A stretch of 64,000 bases of DNA from Prevotellaceae bacterium. Its GTDB lineage: Bacteria > Bacteroidota > Bacteroidia > Bacteroidales > Bacteroidaceae. The position numbers and the translations under genes were made by a program. Below are positions 46,743 to 55,461 of this stretch, one piece after another. A model generated the notes under the pieces. It worked only from the letters and a program-made list of their open reading frames with translations. It searched no databases and was not told where the DNA came from. The stretch's first letter is position 1. Every line of letters begins with the position of its first letter. The stretch spans positions 62,001-126,000 of the forward strand of contig JABZKU010000002.1 of assembly GCA_015257125.1 (NCBI GenBank), written 5' to 3'.

Positions 46743-48038
46743 ATGAACCACTCTACTTCCGCCCTCTGCCTCGCCGCAGCACTCTGTTTGCTCGGCTCCT
46801 GCGCTGCCGAAGACCCGCAAGCTCCGCGCAACGCCGAAACCTTCACCCAAGTGGCATCGCCCCTCTCGTTCGACTACGATGCATCGCACTTTGCTGCGCC
46901 CGACAATAGTCGCTCACTCAGCAGAAGCAACCACATGATCGACCTGAAGTTCATTCTCGCCGCCATGGATCCCCAACGGGCGCTCGATATCTCGATGTTC
47001 TCCGAGAAATCAGATCCCAACGCACTCACCGCCGACCAGCTCGCACAGATGAAAGCCAAGGCCGACGAGGTGACGAAGGACTGCAAGAACAACTTAGAAA
47101 AGCTCGAAGCGCTGCAGAAGTTCGTGATCAAAAACACCACTTACGACAACAACGGCAACGGCCGTAACGATCCCTTCGGCGCATTCAACGGCGGCCTTTG
47201 CGTTTGCCAAGGCTATGCCAACGTCCTCAAAGTGATGCTCTACACGCAAGGCATCCCCTGCATCGGCATCAACGGCAATCTCTTCCAGGGCGATGTCTAT
47301 CTGGGTGCCCACGCCTGGGATTACGTCTACGCCGACGGGAAATGGTACGTAAACGACCCCACCAACGGCGGTTTCTTCGAAATGGACAAGGTAGATTCCT
47401 ACAAGCATCTCGTCCCCCTGCGCACCGACATCGAAGTCTTCGAAGACGACCAATTCGGCTATGACTTCTACCAAGGACACCTCAACGTCTCGCGCGTGAA
47501 AACCTCGGGCGACATCCTCACCGTGCCCTTCTCGACGAACAAACTCCGCGTTTCTTCGTTCATTCCTCACCACGACCTCCCCAAGAACGTGAAGCAAGTC
47601 TATCTCGGCCGCAACATCGTTTCGCTCGGCGACGACCAAGTCGTGAGCCTTTCCGAACGAGGAAAGAACGTAGAGACCGTGTTTGTCGAAGACCAAAACA
47701 CCAAATTCGCGGCCAAGGACGGCGTGGTCTACACCAAGAACTGGATGAAGAAAATCGAATCGCTCGTGTTCATTCCCGCCGCCATGAAGAGTGTGAAACT
47801 CCAACCCATCGAACGACTGGAAAAGAACGTCATTGCTCGCCACAACAGCATCGAACAGCTCATACTCGTGCCGGGTACGAAAGTGATGGAGAGCTACGCT
47901 GTGGAATCTTGCCCCAACTTGAAGCGCGTCTATCTCCCCAACGACTGCGAAATGCAGAAGGACGCCCTCTACCGTTGCCCGAAAGACGTGCAAATCACCC
48001 GCGGTGACTTCACGGGCATCGCGCGTATTCGCCGCTAA
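46743..48038 (+). CDS. Lipoprotein with transglutaminase-like domain and LRR-like C-terminus
   Basis: A 431-residue predicted surface or periplasmic lipoprotein (signal with LLGSC lipobox, Cys20). The middle is a transglutaminase/protease-like domain with the full Cys-His-Asp triad: Cys155 in CVCQGYANVLK, His190 in GAHAWDYVYADGKWY and Asp205 in VNDPTN. The last 180 residues contain leucine-rich BspA-like segments (KNVKQVYLGRNIVSL, KKIESLVFIPAAMKSVKL, SIEQLILVPGTKVM, NLKRVYLPNDCEM). The triad suggests an active cysteine peptidase or amidase; the substrate is unknown, and the repeats suggest a binding role. Confidence 0.9.
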   Translation: MNHSTSALCLAAALCLLGSCAAEDPQAPRNAETFTQVASPLSFDYDASHFAAPDNSRSLSRSNHMIDLKFILAAMDPQRALDISMFSEKSDPNALTADQLAQMKAKADEVTKDCKNNLEKLEALQKFVIKNTTYDNNGNGRNDPFGAFNGGLCVCQGYANVLKVMLYTQGIPCIGINGNLFQGDVYLGAHAWDYVYADGKWYVNDPTNGGFFEMDKVDSYKHLVPLRTDIEVFEDDQFGYDFYQGHLNVSRVKTSGDILTVPFSTNKLRVSSFIPHHDLPKNVKQVYLGRNIVSLGDDQVVSLSERGKNVETVFVEDQNTKFAAKDGVVYTKNWMKKIESLVFIPAAMKSVKLQPIERLEKNVIARHNSIEQLILVPGTKVMESYAVESCPNLKRVYLPNDCEMQKDALYRCPKDVQITRGDFTGIARIRR

Positions 48039-48070
48039 TCCACGGCACTAAAACGCCGCATCACGGCTCT

Positions 48071-48116
48071 CGACAGAAACTCCACGACTTTGGCCTAAAA
48101 CAAGGCTGATAATTAC
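48071..48116. repeat. Degenerate dispersed-repeat units before the hairpin
   Basis: Segments such as CGACAGAAACTCCACGACTTTGG resemble the 22-bp family and lie directly before the perfect hairpin at 48117-48156; another unit (GGTGGACTTTCTC) follows the hairpin. Confidence 0.45.
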
Positions 48117-48156
48117 AAAAAGTCCCCATGTTTCGCACGAAACGTGGGGACTTTTT
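48117..48156. terminator. Bidirectional hairpin terminator between convergent genes
   Basis: AAAAAGTCCCCATGTTTCG (48117-48135) pairs with CGAAACGTGGGGACTTTTT (48138-48156) over 19 bp with a single G-U type mismatch and a two-base loop. A run of A on the left and T on the right allows termination in both directions. It is built from two inverted units of the dispersed repeat family; one arm recurs at the window end (63977-64000). Confidence 0.85.
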
Positions 48157-48270
48157 GTGGATCACGGTGGACTTTCTCAAAAAACAGCGCGCTCCTGCGT
48201 CGATGTGCCGACGGAGGAGCGCGCGGGAGGCGGATATCAGTCAAACAGTGGACAGCGCCGGCGCACACAA

Positions 48271-48906
48271 TCAGTGAATGCGCTCATAGCTGCGCAATTC
48301 GACGTCGAAGACCAGCGTGGAGTGCGCCGGAATCTGATCGACTTTCACCTCGCCGTAGGCCAAGCGTGAGGGCAAAATCATGCGCCAACGATCGCCGATG
48401 CGCATGTGTTGTAGCGCGGTTCCGAAACCGGCCACCACACCTTGCACGGCAAATTTGCTCGTGACGGCAAAGAGCGGGTCGAACACGCGCGCGGAGTCGG
48501 CCGAGTTGCCCGAATGGTCGAAAAGATAGCCGGCGGCGAAGTTCTTCGTGGGAATGAGGCGCCCCATGTAGGCCACGCGCACCGTGTCGGTCGAGAGGGG
48601 CGACCCACTACCCGTGCCGCGTTGCAGGATGTGCACCACCACCGAATCGTAGCGGTCGGCTTTGGCGTCGGGGCCTTTGATGTAGTTGCGCAGCACGCGC
48701 CAGTCACAGTGCTCTTCCCAGGCATCGCCCCACTTCGAGCGCGCCTGTGCCATGGCAGTGCGCGCCAATCGCAGGCTATCGGTGAAGGCGGCATCGTTGC
48801 GCGTCGACCAATTGGCGTATTCGGGGTTGGGTTCTTCCTTTTCGCTGCAGGCACTCAGCAGTACCAGCGTGATCGGGAGGAGGAGCAGGAAAAAACAGCG
48901 TTTCAT
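48271..48906 (-). CDS. FKBP-type peptidyl-prolyl isomerase lipoprotein
   Basis: A 211-residue lipoprotein (MKRCFFLLLLPITLVLLSACSE; lipobox LLSAC). After a linker and helical segment comes an FKBP domain from about residue 90: VVVHILQRGTGSGSPLSTDTVRVAYMGRL, then VFDPLFAV-like segment, VVAGFGTALQHMRIGDRWRMILPSRLAYGE and STLVFDVELRS. Several active-site aromatics of FKBPs (for example the FD and GW positions) are partly replaced, so isomerase activity is not certain. ATG at 48906 is used; the codon before it is GTG. It lies downstream of glyS in the same direction. Confidence 0.87.
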   Translation of the reverse strand: MKRCFFLLLLPITLVLLSACSEKEEPNPEYANWSTRNDAAFTDSLRLARTAMAQARSKWGDAWEEHCDWRVLRNYIKGPDAKADRYDSVVVHILQRGTGSGSPLSTDTVRVAYMGRLIPTKNFAAGYLFDHSGNSADSARVFDPLFAVTSKFAVQGVVAGFGTALQHMRIGDRWRMILPSRLAYGEVKVDQIPAHSTLVFDVELRSYERIH

Positions 48907-48986
48907 CACGGAGCGGTGTGGAAAGTAAGGGAGAGGTTAGAAAAAAGCGCGGCGCACCGACGGGCACGCCGCGCAGGGAAATCATT

Positions 48987-50528
48987 TTATTTGAGTTGGC
49001 GCAAGAGCGAGGTGAGCGACACCTTCTCTTCGATGATGGAGCGGAGGGAGTCGATCGAGACGCGTTCTTGTTCCATCGTGTCGCGATGGCGGATGGTCAC
49101 GCAGCCGTCGGTGAGCGTTTCGTGGTCGACGGTGATGCAATAGGGCGTGCCGATGGCATCTTGACGGCGATAGCGCTTGCCGATGGAGTCCTTCTCTTCG
49201 TAGGCGCAGCGGAAGTAGAAACGGAGTTCGTTCATGATCTCGCGTGCCTTCTCGGGAAGTCCGTCCTTCTTGACGAGGGGGAGGATGGCCAGCTTGACGG
49301 GAGCGAGTGCAGCGGGGAGACGAAGCACGACGCGGGTGTCGCCGCCTTCGAGTTTCTCCTCTTGATAGGCGTGGCTCAGCACGCTGAGGAACATACGATC
49401 CACACCGATCGAAGTCTCGATGACGTAGGGAGTGTAGCTTTCGCCGCTTTCGGGATCGAAGTATTCGATTTTCTTACCGCTGAACTTGGCGTGTTGCGAA
49501 AGATCGAAGTCAGTGCGCGAGTGCACACCTTCCACTTCCTTGAAGCCGAAGGGCATCTTGAACTCGACGTCGCAGGCAGCATTGGCATAGTGCGCGAGTT
49601 TCTCGTGATCGTGGAAGCGATAGTTCTCCGCACCGAAGCCGAGAGCTTGGTGCCAGGCCATGCGGCTTTCTTTCCAGTGGGCAAACCAATCCAATTCGGT
49701 GCCGGGCTTGACAAAGAACTGCATTTCCATCTGTTCGAACTCACGCATGCGGAAGATGAACTGACGGGCTACGATCTCGTTGCGGAAGGCTTTACCGATT
49801 TGTGCGATGCCGAAGGGAATCTTCATGCGGCCGGTCTTCTGCACGTTGAGGTAGTTGACAAAGATTCCCTGTGCCGTTTCGGGGCGGAGGTAGATGGTGT
49901 TGCTGCCTTCGGCCGTCGAACCCATTTCGGTCTTGAACATGAGGTTGAACTGACGCACCTCTGTCCAGTTGCGCGTGCCGCTGATGGGGCAAACGATCTC
50001 TTCGTCGAGGATGATTTGGCGCAGTCCTTCGAGGTCGGAAGCGTTCATGGCCACGGAATAACGCTCGTGGAGGGCATCGCGCTTCTCGATGAGTTCGCGC
50101 ACACGGCCGTTGGTGGCGCGGAATTCGGCTTCGTCAAACGCCTCCTTGAAGCGCTTGCGGCCTTTGGCCACTTCTTTTTCGATCTTCTCGTCGTACTTGG
50201 CCACTTGGTCCTCGATGAGGACGTCGGCGCGGTAGCGTTTCTTGGAATCCTTGTTGTCGATGAGCGGATCGTTGAAGGCATCGACGTGTCCGGAAGCCTT
50301 CCAGATGGTGGGGTGCATGAAGATGGCAGAGTCGATGCCCACGATGTTCTCGTGCAGCAGCGTCATGGCTTGCCACCAATACTGTTTGATATTGTTTTTC
50401 AGCTCCACACCGAGCTGACCGTAGTCGTAAACGGCGCCGAGACCGTCGTAGATTTCACTGGAAGGGAACACAAAACCGTACTCTTTGCAGTGAGATACGA
50501 TTTTCTTGAAAACGTCTTCTTGTGCCAT
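48987..50528 (-). CDS. glyS: Glycyl-tRNA synthetase (class II, alpha-2 type)
   Basis: Charges tRNA-Gly. The 513-residue single-chain dimeric type (not the alpha/beta tetramer) is recognised by FPSSEIYDGLGAVYDYGQLGVELKNN, YLRPETAQGIFVNY (motif 2 region), GKAFRNEIVARQFIFRMREFEQMEMQFF, YVIETSIGVDRMFLSVL (motif 3) and a C-terminal anticodon-binding domain with ILPLVKKDGL and GTPYCITVDHETL. Length fits. The -7 element at 50557-50564 lies 28 bp before the start. Confidence 0.97.
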   Translation of the reverse strand: MAQEDVFKKIVSHCKEYGFVFPSSEIYDGLGAVYDYGQLGVELKNNIKQYWWQAMTLLHENIVGIDSAIFMHPTIWKASGHVDAFNDPLIDNKDSKKRYRADVLIEDQVAKYDEKIEKEVAKGRKRFKEAFDEAEFRATNGRVRELIEKRDALHERYSVAMNASDLEGLRQIILDEEIVCPISGTRNWTEVRQFNLMFKTEMGSTAEGSNTIYLRPETAQGIFVNYLNVQKTGRMKIPFGIAQIGKAFRNEIVARQFIFRMREFEQMEMQFFVKPGTELDWFAHWKESRMAWHQALGFGAENYRFHDHEKLAHYANAACDVEFKMPFGFKEVEGVHSRTDFDLSQHAKFSGKKIEYFDPESGESYTPYVIETSIGVDRMFLSVLSHAYQEEKLEGGDTRVVLRLPAALAPVKLAILPLVKKDGLPEKAREIMNELRFYFRCAYEEKDSIGKRYRRQDAIGTPYCITVDHETLTDGCVTIRHRDTMEQERVSIDSLRSIIEEKVSLTSLLRQLK

Positions 50529-50556
50529 GCTGTCTTTTTTGTTATTGTATTTGCTG

Positions 50557-50564
50557 CAAATATA
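50557..50564 (-). promoter_or_regulatory. -7 element for glyS
   Basis: CAAATATA on the plus strand reads TATATTTG on the minus strand, matching TAnnTTTG, with the glyS start 28 bp downstream. No -33 box at the ideal distance. Confidence 0.55.
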
Positions 50565-50586
50565 CGGTTTTTCGATGAGTTAAGGG

Positions 50587-50612
50587 GGAAAAGTCCTCAA
50601 CTTTCGGTGCGC
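50587..50612. repeat. Single unit of the dispersed repeat family
   Basis: GAAAAGTCCTCAACTTTCGG at about 50588-50607 matches the unit core (GAAAAGTCC then ACTTTC). It lies in the divergent glyS/metK promoter region. Confidence 0.5.
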
Positions 50613-50678
50613 ATTGCATTTTGTTGCGCAAAAAATGGACACGTAGCAGGAATCGCCTTGCGGAAAACGCGCGCGAAA

Positions 50679-50710
50679 TTTGGTTTTCCGGGAAAAAAGA
50701 TATATCTTTG
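50679..50710 (+). promoter_or_regulatory. Strong Bacteroidetes-type promoter for metK
   Basis: TTTG at 50679-50682 and TATCTTTG at 50703-50710 are separated by 20 bp, a full consensus match. The expected transcription start near 50717 gives a 230-base leader before metK. Confidence 0.85.
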
Positions 50711-50721
50711 CGGCGATTTCG

Positions 50722-50770
50722 AACGAGGACAGATTTGACTGCTTGCAACCTCTCCAAAAATGCTAAAACG
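50722..50770 (+). ncRNA. SAM-II-like riboswitch aptamer candidate in the metK leader
   Basis: Starting a few bases after the predicted transcription start, the leader holds GATTTGA (50732-50738), CTTGCA (50742-50747) and AAAAATGCTAAAA (50756-50768), in the order and spacing of the conserved blocks of SAM-II (AUUUGA, CUUGCA, then GCUAAA). GAGG (50725-50728) can pair with CCTC (50749-50752) as a short P1. I could not convincingly draw the second pseudoknot helix by hand. The downstream gene, SAM synthetase, is the expected target. An intrinsic terminator follows at 50827. Confidence 0.5.
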
Positions 50771-50826
50771 CCACCGACCGAAGCCCTCATTTTTAGGAGG
50801 ACGATGTTTCGTGTCGGCCTTGTCGT

Positions 50827-50883
50827 TGCCCGTCGGGTTTGTTTTCGTTCTGCTTTTCGCTTTGCCGCGATGGGCAGTTTTTT
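50827..50883 (+). terminator. Intrinsic terminator inside the metK leader (attenuator)
   Basis: TGCCCGTCGGG (50827-50837) pairs with CCGCGATGGGCA (50865-50876), with one G-U pair and one bulge, followed by GTTTTTT (50877-50883). It lies 67 bp before the metK ATG on the same strand, so transcription would be cut before the gene unless the hairpin is prevented from forming. Confidence 0.75.
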
Positions 50884-50950
50884 GTATATACCTACTACTC
50901 GTCGCCCGGCGACTATTGTTTAACTTCCCCTCTCCAACTCACATTTTTCA

Positions 50951-52246
50951 ATGTCCTACATTTATACTTCAGAGTCCGTTTCCGAAGGCCATCCCGATAA
51001 GGTAGCCGACCAAATCTCGGACGCTTTGCTCGACGAATTCCTGGCTTTCGATCCTCAATCGAAAGTGGCTTGCGAAACCCTCGTGACTACCGGTCAAGTG
51101 GTGGTGGCAGGCGAGGTGAAATCGACCGCCAACGTCGATTTGCAGGAAACAATTCGCCGCACCATCCGTCGCATCGGCTACACGAAGGCCGAATATAAGT
51201 TCGACGCCGAAAGTTGTGGCATCCTCTCGGCCATTCACGACCAGAGTGCCGACATTAACCGCGGTGTGGAGCGCGAAGCCCCTGAATTGCAGGGCGCCGG
51301 CGACCAAGGCATGATGTTCGGCTATGCCAACAACGAGACCGATCGCTTCATGCCCCTGCCCCTCGCGCTGGCACACGACATCTTAATTGTGTTGGCTGAC
51401 ATTCGTCGCGAAGGAAAGGTGATGACCTATTTGCGCCCCGACGCAAAGAGCCAAGTATCGGTGGAGTATGACGACAACGGTCGCGCGCTGCGCATCGACA
51501 CCATCGTGGTGAGCACGCAGCACGACGAGTTTGTCACCGCCGAAGAGGCCGGCAGCCAAACGGAGGCCGATAATCGCATGCTGGCGCAGATCCGCAAAGA
51601 CGTGATCGAGGTGCTCATCCCCCGAGTGCTCGAACAACGGGTGAACACGCCCGAGATCAAGGCGCTGTTTGAACAGAGCGACATCACTTACCACGTGAAC
51701 CCGACCGGCAAATTCGTGATCGGCGGCCCGCACGGCGACACCGGTTTGACGGGACGCAAGATCATTGTCGACACTTACGGCGGCAAGGGCGCACACGGTG
51801 GTGGGGCTTTCTCCGGAAAAGACCCCTCGAAGGTGGACCGCTCGGCCGCTTACGCTGCGCGCCACATCGCCAAGAACATGGTAGCCGCCGGTGTGGCCGA
51901 CGAAATGCTCGTGCAGTTGGCCTATGCCATCGGTGTGGCTGAGCCGGTGAGCGTGTTTGTGGACACTTACGGCAAGAGCCACGTGCAACTCTCGGACGGC
52001 GAGATCGCCGAGAAGATTAAATCGCTCTTTTCCCTCCGTCCTCACGACATTGAGCAGCGCTTGAAATTGCGCCACCCCATCTATGAGGAGACAGCGCGCT
52101 ATGGTCACGTGGGACGCTCCAACCGTGTGGTGACCAAGACCTTCCATCCGCGCGGACAAGCACCGGTGAGCCTGGAAGTGGAGCTCTTCACTTGGGAAAA
52201 ACTAGACCGCGTCGACGACATTCGTCAGGCTTTCGGGTTGAACTGA
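50951..52246 (+). CDS. metK: S-adenosylmethionine synthetase
   Basis: Makes SAM from methionine and ATP. The 431-residue protein matches MetK throughout: [48 protein letters not shown], the ATP-binding [43 protein letters not shown] and the later VSVFVDTYG. It is somewhat longer than the E. coli enzyme, as usual in Bacteroidetes. Expression is probably controlled by the structured leader (aptamer-like core plus terminator) described above. Confidence 0.97.
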   Translation: MSYIYTSESVSEGHPDKVADQISDALLDEFLAFDPQSKVACETLVTTGQVVVAGEVKSTANVDLQETIRRTIRRIGYTKAEYKFDAESCGILSAIHDQSADINRGVEREAPELQGAGDQGMMFGYANNETDRFMPLPLALAHDILIVLADIRREGKVMTYLRPDAKSQVSVEYDDNGRALRIDTIVVSTQHDEFVTAEEAGSQTEADNRMLAQIRKDVIEVLIPRVLEQRVNTPEIKALFEQSDITYHVNPTGKFVIGGPHGDTGLTGRKIIVDTYGGKGAHGGGAFSGKDPSKVDRSAAYAARHIAKNMVAAGVADEMLVQLAYAIGVAEPVSVFVDTYGKSHVQLSDGEIAEKIKSLFSLRPHDIEQRLKLRHPIYEETARYGHVGRSNRVVTKTFHPRGQAPVSLEVELFTWEKLDRVDDIRQAFGLN

Positions 52247-52269
52247 TCTGTTTTTCGTTCTTTCTCCTT

Positions 52270-52845
52270 ATGAACATCACAGTCTACGCCGCTTCGTCGG
52301 GACAGGTGCCCGACGTCTATTTGCAAGCCGCCCGCGAGTTGGGCACATGCTTGGCAGCGCGCGGACACACCCTCGTCAACGGTGCCGGACGCACCGGACT
52401 CATGGGCGCGACCATCGACGGTATTCAGGCCGCCGGCGGTCGCGCCGTGGGCGTGATACCGCAGTTTATGATCGACGAGCACTGGGAGCACCCGGATATG
52501 GCCGAGATGATCGTCACGCCCGACATGCACAGTCGCAAAGAGCGCATGGCGGAGATGGCCGATGCCTGCATTGCCTGCCCCGGTGGGGTGGGTACGCTCG
52601 AAGAGTTGCTCGAAGTCATCACGTGGAAGCAGCTCGGATTGTTTCTTCACCCCATCGTGGTGCTGAACACCGACGGCTTTTTCGATCCGCTCCTCGCCCA
52701 ACTGGAGCGTTGCGCCGAACAACAGTTCATGCGTCGCATACACACGGACATTTGGCAGGTGGCGTCCACGCCCGAAGAGGCCGTGCGCTTGTGCGAAGAA
52801 ACGCCGCTTTGGGATGCCAATGTGCGCCGTTTTGCGGCGCTCTAA
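52270..52845 (+). CDS. LOG family protein (putative cytokinin riboside phosphoribohydrolase)
   Basis: A 191-residue Rossmann-fold protein of the LOG/TIGR00730 family, which removes ribose 5-phosphate from adenine-type nucleotides. Seen here are ITVYAASSG at the N-terminus, VNGAGRTGLMGATIDG (family GGGxxGLMG), the catalytic segment MHSRKERM (family MhxRK) and the nucleotide motif PGGVGTLEEL. In bacteria the physiological substrate is usually AMP-like and the role is not settled. It lies 23 bp after metK and is probably co-transcribed. Confidence 0.92.
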   Translation: MNITVYAASSGQVPDVYLQAARELGTCLAARGHTLVNGAGRTGLMGATIDGIQAAGGRAVGVIPQFMIDEHWEHPDMAEMIVTPDMHSRKERMAEMADACIACPGGVGTLEELLEVITWKQLGLFLHPIVVLNTDGFFDPLLAQLERCAEQQFMRRIHTDIWQVASTPEEAVRLCEETPLWDANVRRFAAL

Positions 52846-52890
52846 ACGGCGGTGCGCTCCTTTGTCCTCCTCTTTTCTAAAAATCTCCGC

Positions 52891-53889
52891 ATGGTAGTCC
52901 AAGATTCTCTCCCCCCTCGCCGCACAGTGCCCGATAGTGTGCGCACAGCTGCGCCCGTTCGTCACGATGTGCTCGTGATGGCACCGGCCGACTCGGCGGC
53001 GCAGGCGTTTTTCGGCGGCGAACCGGCCATTTTGCGCAAGTTCGTGCCCGAATCTACCGACCACTCGATGACCGTGCCTGCTTTTCGGCCGGCCGATGCT
53101 GCGGATGTGCCCGTCGATGCACATCTTTGGTCTCCCTTGGCGGATAGTTTACAGAAAGCTACGCCCTCCCATCGCACGATGGCAGTCAAGGGAGTAGCCG
53201 GCGATCCCGTGCCTTACCGCTTGCGCCACGACGATATCGTGACTTCCACGCTCTTGGTGAGTTTTGTTCTCATGATGTGGGTCATTGCAGCCTCGTGGAA
53301 ATTCTTGCGCGTCATGGTGAAGGACTTTTTCTACCACCGCATTCGCCCGAATCTCTTTGCCGATCGCGTCGATACGGAGTTGCGCGGCCGCTTCTTCCTC
53401 GTGGCACAAACGTGTTTCCTGCAGGGCATCTTGTTTGTGGACTATGTGCAAGACGCGCTTCCCGAGACCTTCGAACAGGCTTCGCCCTATGGTTTGCTGG
53501 CCATCGGCACAACGGTGGTGGGCATCTACTATTTGTCGAAACTCTGTTTCTACAATTTCGTCAACAGCGTGTTCTTCGACACCGCGCACCGGCGGTTGTG
53601 GAACGACACTTACTTCGTTTCTATTCTTCTCATCGGCGTTATTTTGCTCCCGCTCACCTTATTGGTCGTATTCTTCGATTTGCCCTTTTCGCAAGCCCTC
53701 TCGGCCTATGTTTTGCTTATGGCATTTGTCAAAATACTCCTCTTATATAAGGCAAATCGCATATTTTTCAGTTCGTTCTCGGGCAGTTTGCACGTTATTT
53801 TGTACTTTTGCGCTCTTGAAATTGCCCCCCTTCTCTTTGCTTGGGGGCTGCTGGAAACGATCACCCAACATTGGATGTTCCCGCTGTAA
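52891..53889 (+). CDS. DUF4271 membrane protein
   Basis: A 332-residue Bacteroidetes-specific DUF4271 protein. The first 120 residues are a Pro/Ala-rich, weakly structured region with no signal peptide, followed by about seven to eight membrane helices (LLVSFVLMMWVIAASWKFL, SPYGLLAIGTTVVGIYYL, FVSILLIGVILLPLTLLVV, LHVILYFCALEIAPLLFAWG). The segment YNFVNSVFFDTAHRRLWNDTYF is characteristic of the family. Function is unknown. Its place next to hemD, rnpA, yidD and tatD is conserved in Bacteroidales. The 3' end carries a -7-like TACTTTTG (53803-53810) that may start a hemD transcript. Confidence 0.88.
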   Translation: MVVQDSLPPRRTVPDSVRTAAPVRHDVLVMAPADSAAQAFFGGEPAILRKFVPESTDHSMTVPAFRPADAADVPVDAHLWSPLADSLQKATPSHRTMAVKGVAGDPVPYRLRHDDIVTSTLLVSFVLMMWVIAASWKFLRVMVKDFFYHRIRPNLFADRVDTELRGRFFLVAQTCFLQGILFVDYVQDALPETFEQASPYGLLAIGTTVVGIYYLSKLCFYNFVNSVFFDTAHRRLWNDTYFVSILLIGVILLPLTLLVVFFDLPFSQALSAYVLLMAFVKILLLYKANRIFFSSFSGSLHVILYFCALEIAPLLFAWGLLETITQHWMFPL

Positions 53890-53906
53890 CCGTCATACTC
53901 GCGAAG

Positions 53907-54638
53907 ATGATCAAAAAAATCCTCGTTTCTCAACCCGAACCGGCGTCAGAGAAATCTCCTTATCACGAAATTGCCCAGAACCTCGGTGTAGAGTTCACTT
54001 TTCGCCCGTTTGTCAAAGTCGAAGGGCTCGAAGCCAAAGAATTTCGCGCGCAGAAGATCAATATCCTCGATTATTCAGCCATCGTTTTCAACTCGCGCAA
54101 CGCCATTGAGCACTTCTTCCGCCTTTGTAAAGAATTGCGCGTGACGCTGCCCGAAGAAATGAAGTATTTCGGTATTTCAGAAAAGGTGATTCTCTATATT
54201 CAAAAGTTCGTTCAGTACCGCAAGCGCAAAGTTTTCTTCGGAAGCAGCGGACGCTGGCCCGAACTCATCACCACCATGGCCAAGCACAAGACGGAAAACT
54301 ATCTGATCCCCTTGTCTGAAGGCGTACCCTTGGAGTCGGCTGCTCAGCTCGACGCCAAAAAACTCAAGCACACCGAGTGCGCCATGTTCCGCACTGTGGA
54401 AACGAAGTTTGAAGCCGACGCCTATAAGGGTTTTGACATGATTCTGATCTTCACGCCCACGGGAGTTCACAGCCTGATGAACAACTTCCCCAACTTCGAA
54501 CAGGGCGACATTCGTCTCGGCTGCTTCGGAGATGCCACGGCCAAAGCCATCGAAGAGGCCGGACTCCGCGTCGACCTCAAAGTAAGCGGGTCGATTGCCG
54601 AAAGCCTCGAAAACTATATTCGCGAAGCCAACGCCTAA
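53907..54638 (+). CDS. hemD: Uroporphyrinogen-III synthase (HemD-like)
   Basis: A 243-residue protein of the uroporphyrinogen-III synthase fold, closing hydroxymethylbilane in tetrapyrrole synthesis. The sequence is poorly conserved in this family; support comes from the opening MIKKILVSQPEP, ILDYSAIVFNSRNAIEHFF (family 'FTSxNAV' segment), DMILIFTPTGVHSLMNNFP (second lobe equivalent), and the end GCFGDATAKAIEEAGL (family GxxTAxA). It sits in the conserved DUF4271-hemD-rnpA block. The start at 53907 is chosen; the open frame upstream overlaps the DUF4271 gene. Confidence 0.87.
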   Translation: MIKKILVSQPEPASEKSPYHEIAQNLGVEFTFRPFVKVEGLEAKEFRAQKINILDYSAIVFNSRNAIEHFFRLCKELRVTLPEEMKYFGISEKVILYIQKFVQYRKRKVFFGSSGRWPELITTMAKHKTENYLIPLSEGVPLESAAQLDAKKLKHTECAMFRTVETKFEADAYKGFDMILIFTPTGVHSLMNNFPNFEQGDIRLGCFGDATAKAIEEAGLRVDLKVSGSIAESLENYIREANA

Positions 54639-54659
54639 CGGCTGCTTCGCCGCTCAAAG

Positions 54660-54726
54660 AGCCACCGACGTTCGCTTGCAACGCGCCCAGCGCGGCACAA
54701 AGCGCACGTCGGTGGCTTGCTTTTTT
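54660..54726 (+). terminator. Intrinsic terminator between hemD and rnpA
   Basis: AGCCACCGACG (54660-54670) pairs perfectly with CGTCGGTGGCT (54707-54717) across a 36-base, partly self-pairing loop, followed by TGCTTTTTT. The start of rnpA is 29 bp beyond, so rnpA probably needs read-through or its own promoter. Confidence 0.75.
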
Positions 54727-54754
54727 GTTTCTCGCCGCTCGTCATCCCTCCGCC

Positions 54755-55189
54755 ATGTCTACTTCCGACTTCCCTCGTCGCTACACCTTTGGAAAACCCG
54801 AACACCTCTGTTTGGAACGCGACATCAATCAGTTGTTTTCGTCGAGGCAAAAATCCATCATCGCCTTCCCGTTGCGTCTGCTCATGCTCGTTGTGCCCTA
54901 CAGCGGCAGCGGTCCGCACGCCAAGGTCTTGATTTCTGTCTCGAAGCGCCATTTCAAGCATGCCGTCGACCGCAATCGCGCCAAACGCCAAGTGCGTGAA
55001 GCCTATCGCCTGCAGAAGCACCGGCTGCTCGAACACATTCCCGAGCAGAGCGCGGTGCATCTGGCCTTCATTTGGCTCTCCGACGACCCCATGCCCAGCG
55101 ATTTGGTGCACAAACGCATGCTGACGCTGCTCAACCGTGCGGCCGACCGTCTGCAAATGGGCGAAGCGCCGCAGAGCACCCCTCAATAA
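54755..55189 (+). CDS. rnpA: Ribonuclease P protein component
   Basis: Protein subunit of RNase P, which trims tRNA 5' ends with the catalytic RNA. The 144-residue protein has the RNR motif [22 protein letters not shown] and the preceding KVLISVSKR strand, with YTFGKPEHL near the start. It is longer at the C-terminus than the E. coli protein, ending in a polar tail (EAPQSTPQ). rnpA is often close to the chromosome origin and to yidD, as here. Confidence 0.93.
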   Translation: MSTSDFPRRYTFGKPEHLCLERDINQLFSSRQKSIIAFPLRLLMLVVPYSGSGPHAKVLISVSKRHFKHAVDRNRAKRQVREAYRLQKHRLLEHIPEQSAVHLAFIWLSDDPMPSDLVHKRMLTLLNRAADRLQMGEAPQSTPQ

Positions 55190-55227
55190 GTTTTTCTGCT
55201 TCTCTTAATCGCTTGTTTTTTCGCCCC

Positions 55228-55458
55228 ATGTCCCTCCTCTTTCGCTGGCTCACGCAGCTGCTCATCGCCCCTATTCACTTCTATCGGCACTTCATTTCGC
55301 CCTACACGCCGCCCTCCTGCCGCTACACCCCCACTTGCTCACAATACGCCATCGAAGCCCTGCGCAAACACGGCCCTTTCAAAGGACTTTGGCTCGCCGT
55401 GCGCCGCATTTTGCGCTGCCATCCGTGGGGTGGGCACGGATATGACCCAGTACCTTGA
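55228..55458 (+). CDS. yidD: Membrane protein insertion efficiency factor YidD
   Basis: A 76-residue protein with an amphipathic N-terminus ([21 protein letters not shown]) and the family's Cys motif [20 protein letters not shown], followed by [19 protein letters not shown]. YidD is thought to help YidC-mediated insertion of membrane proteins. It lies 38 bp after rnpA and 3 bp before the TatD-like gene. Confidence 0.96.
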   Translation: MSLLFRWLTQLLIAPIHFYRHFISPYTPPSCRYTPTCSQYAIEALRKHGPFKGLWLAVRRILRCHPWGGHGYDPVP

Positions 55459-55461
55459 ACT

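Noticed and set aside
48918..50738. A 606-codon plus-strand frame opposite glyS
   Set aside because: Shadow of glyS, which is certain from its class II synthetase motifs.
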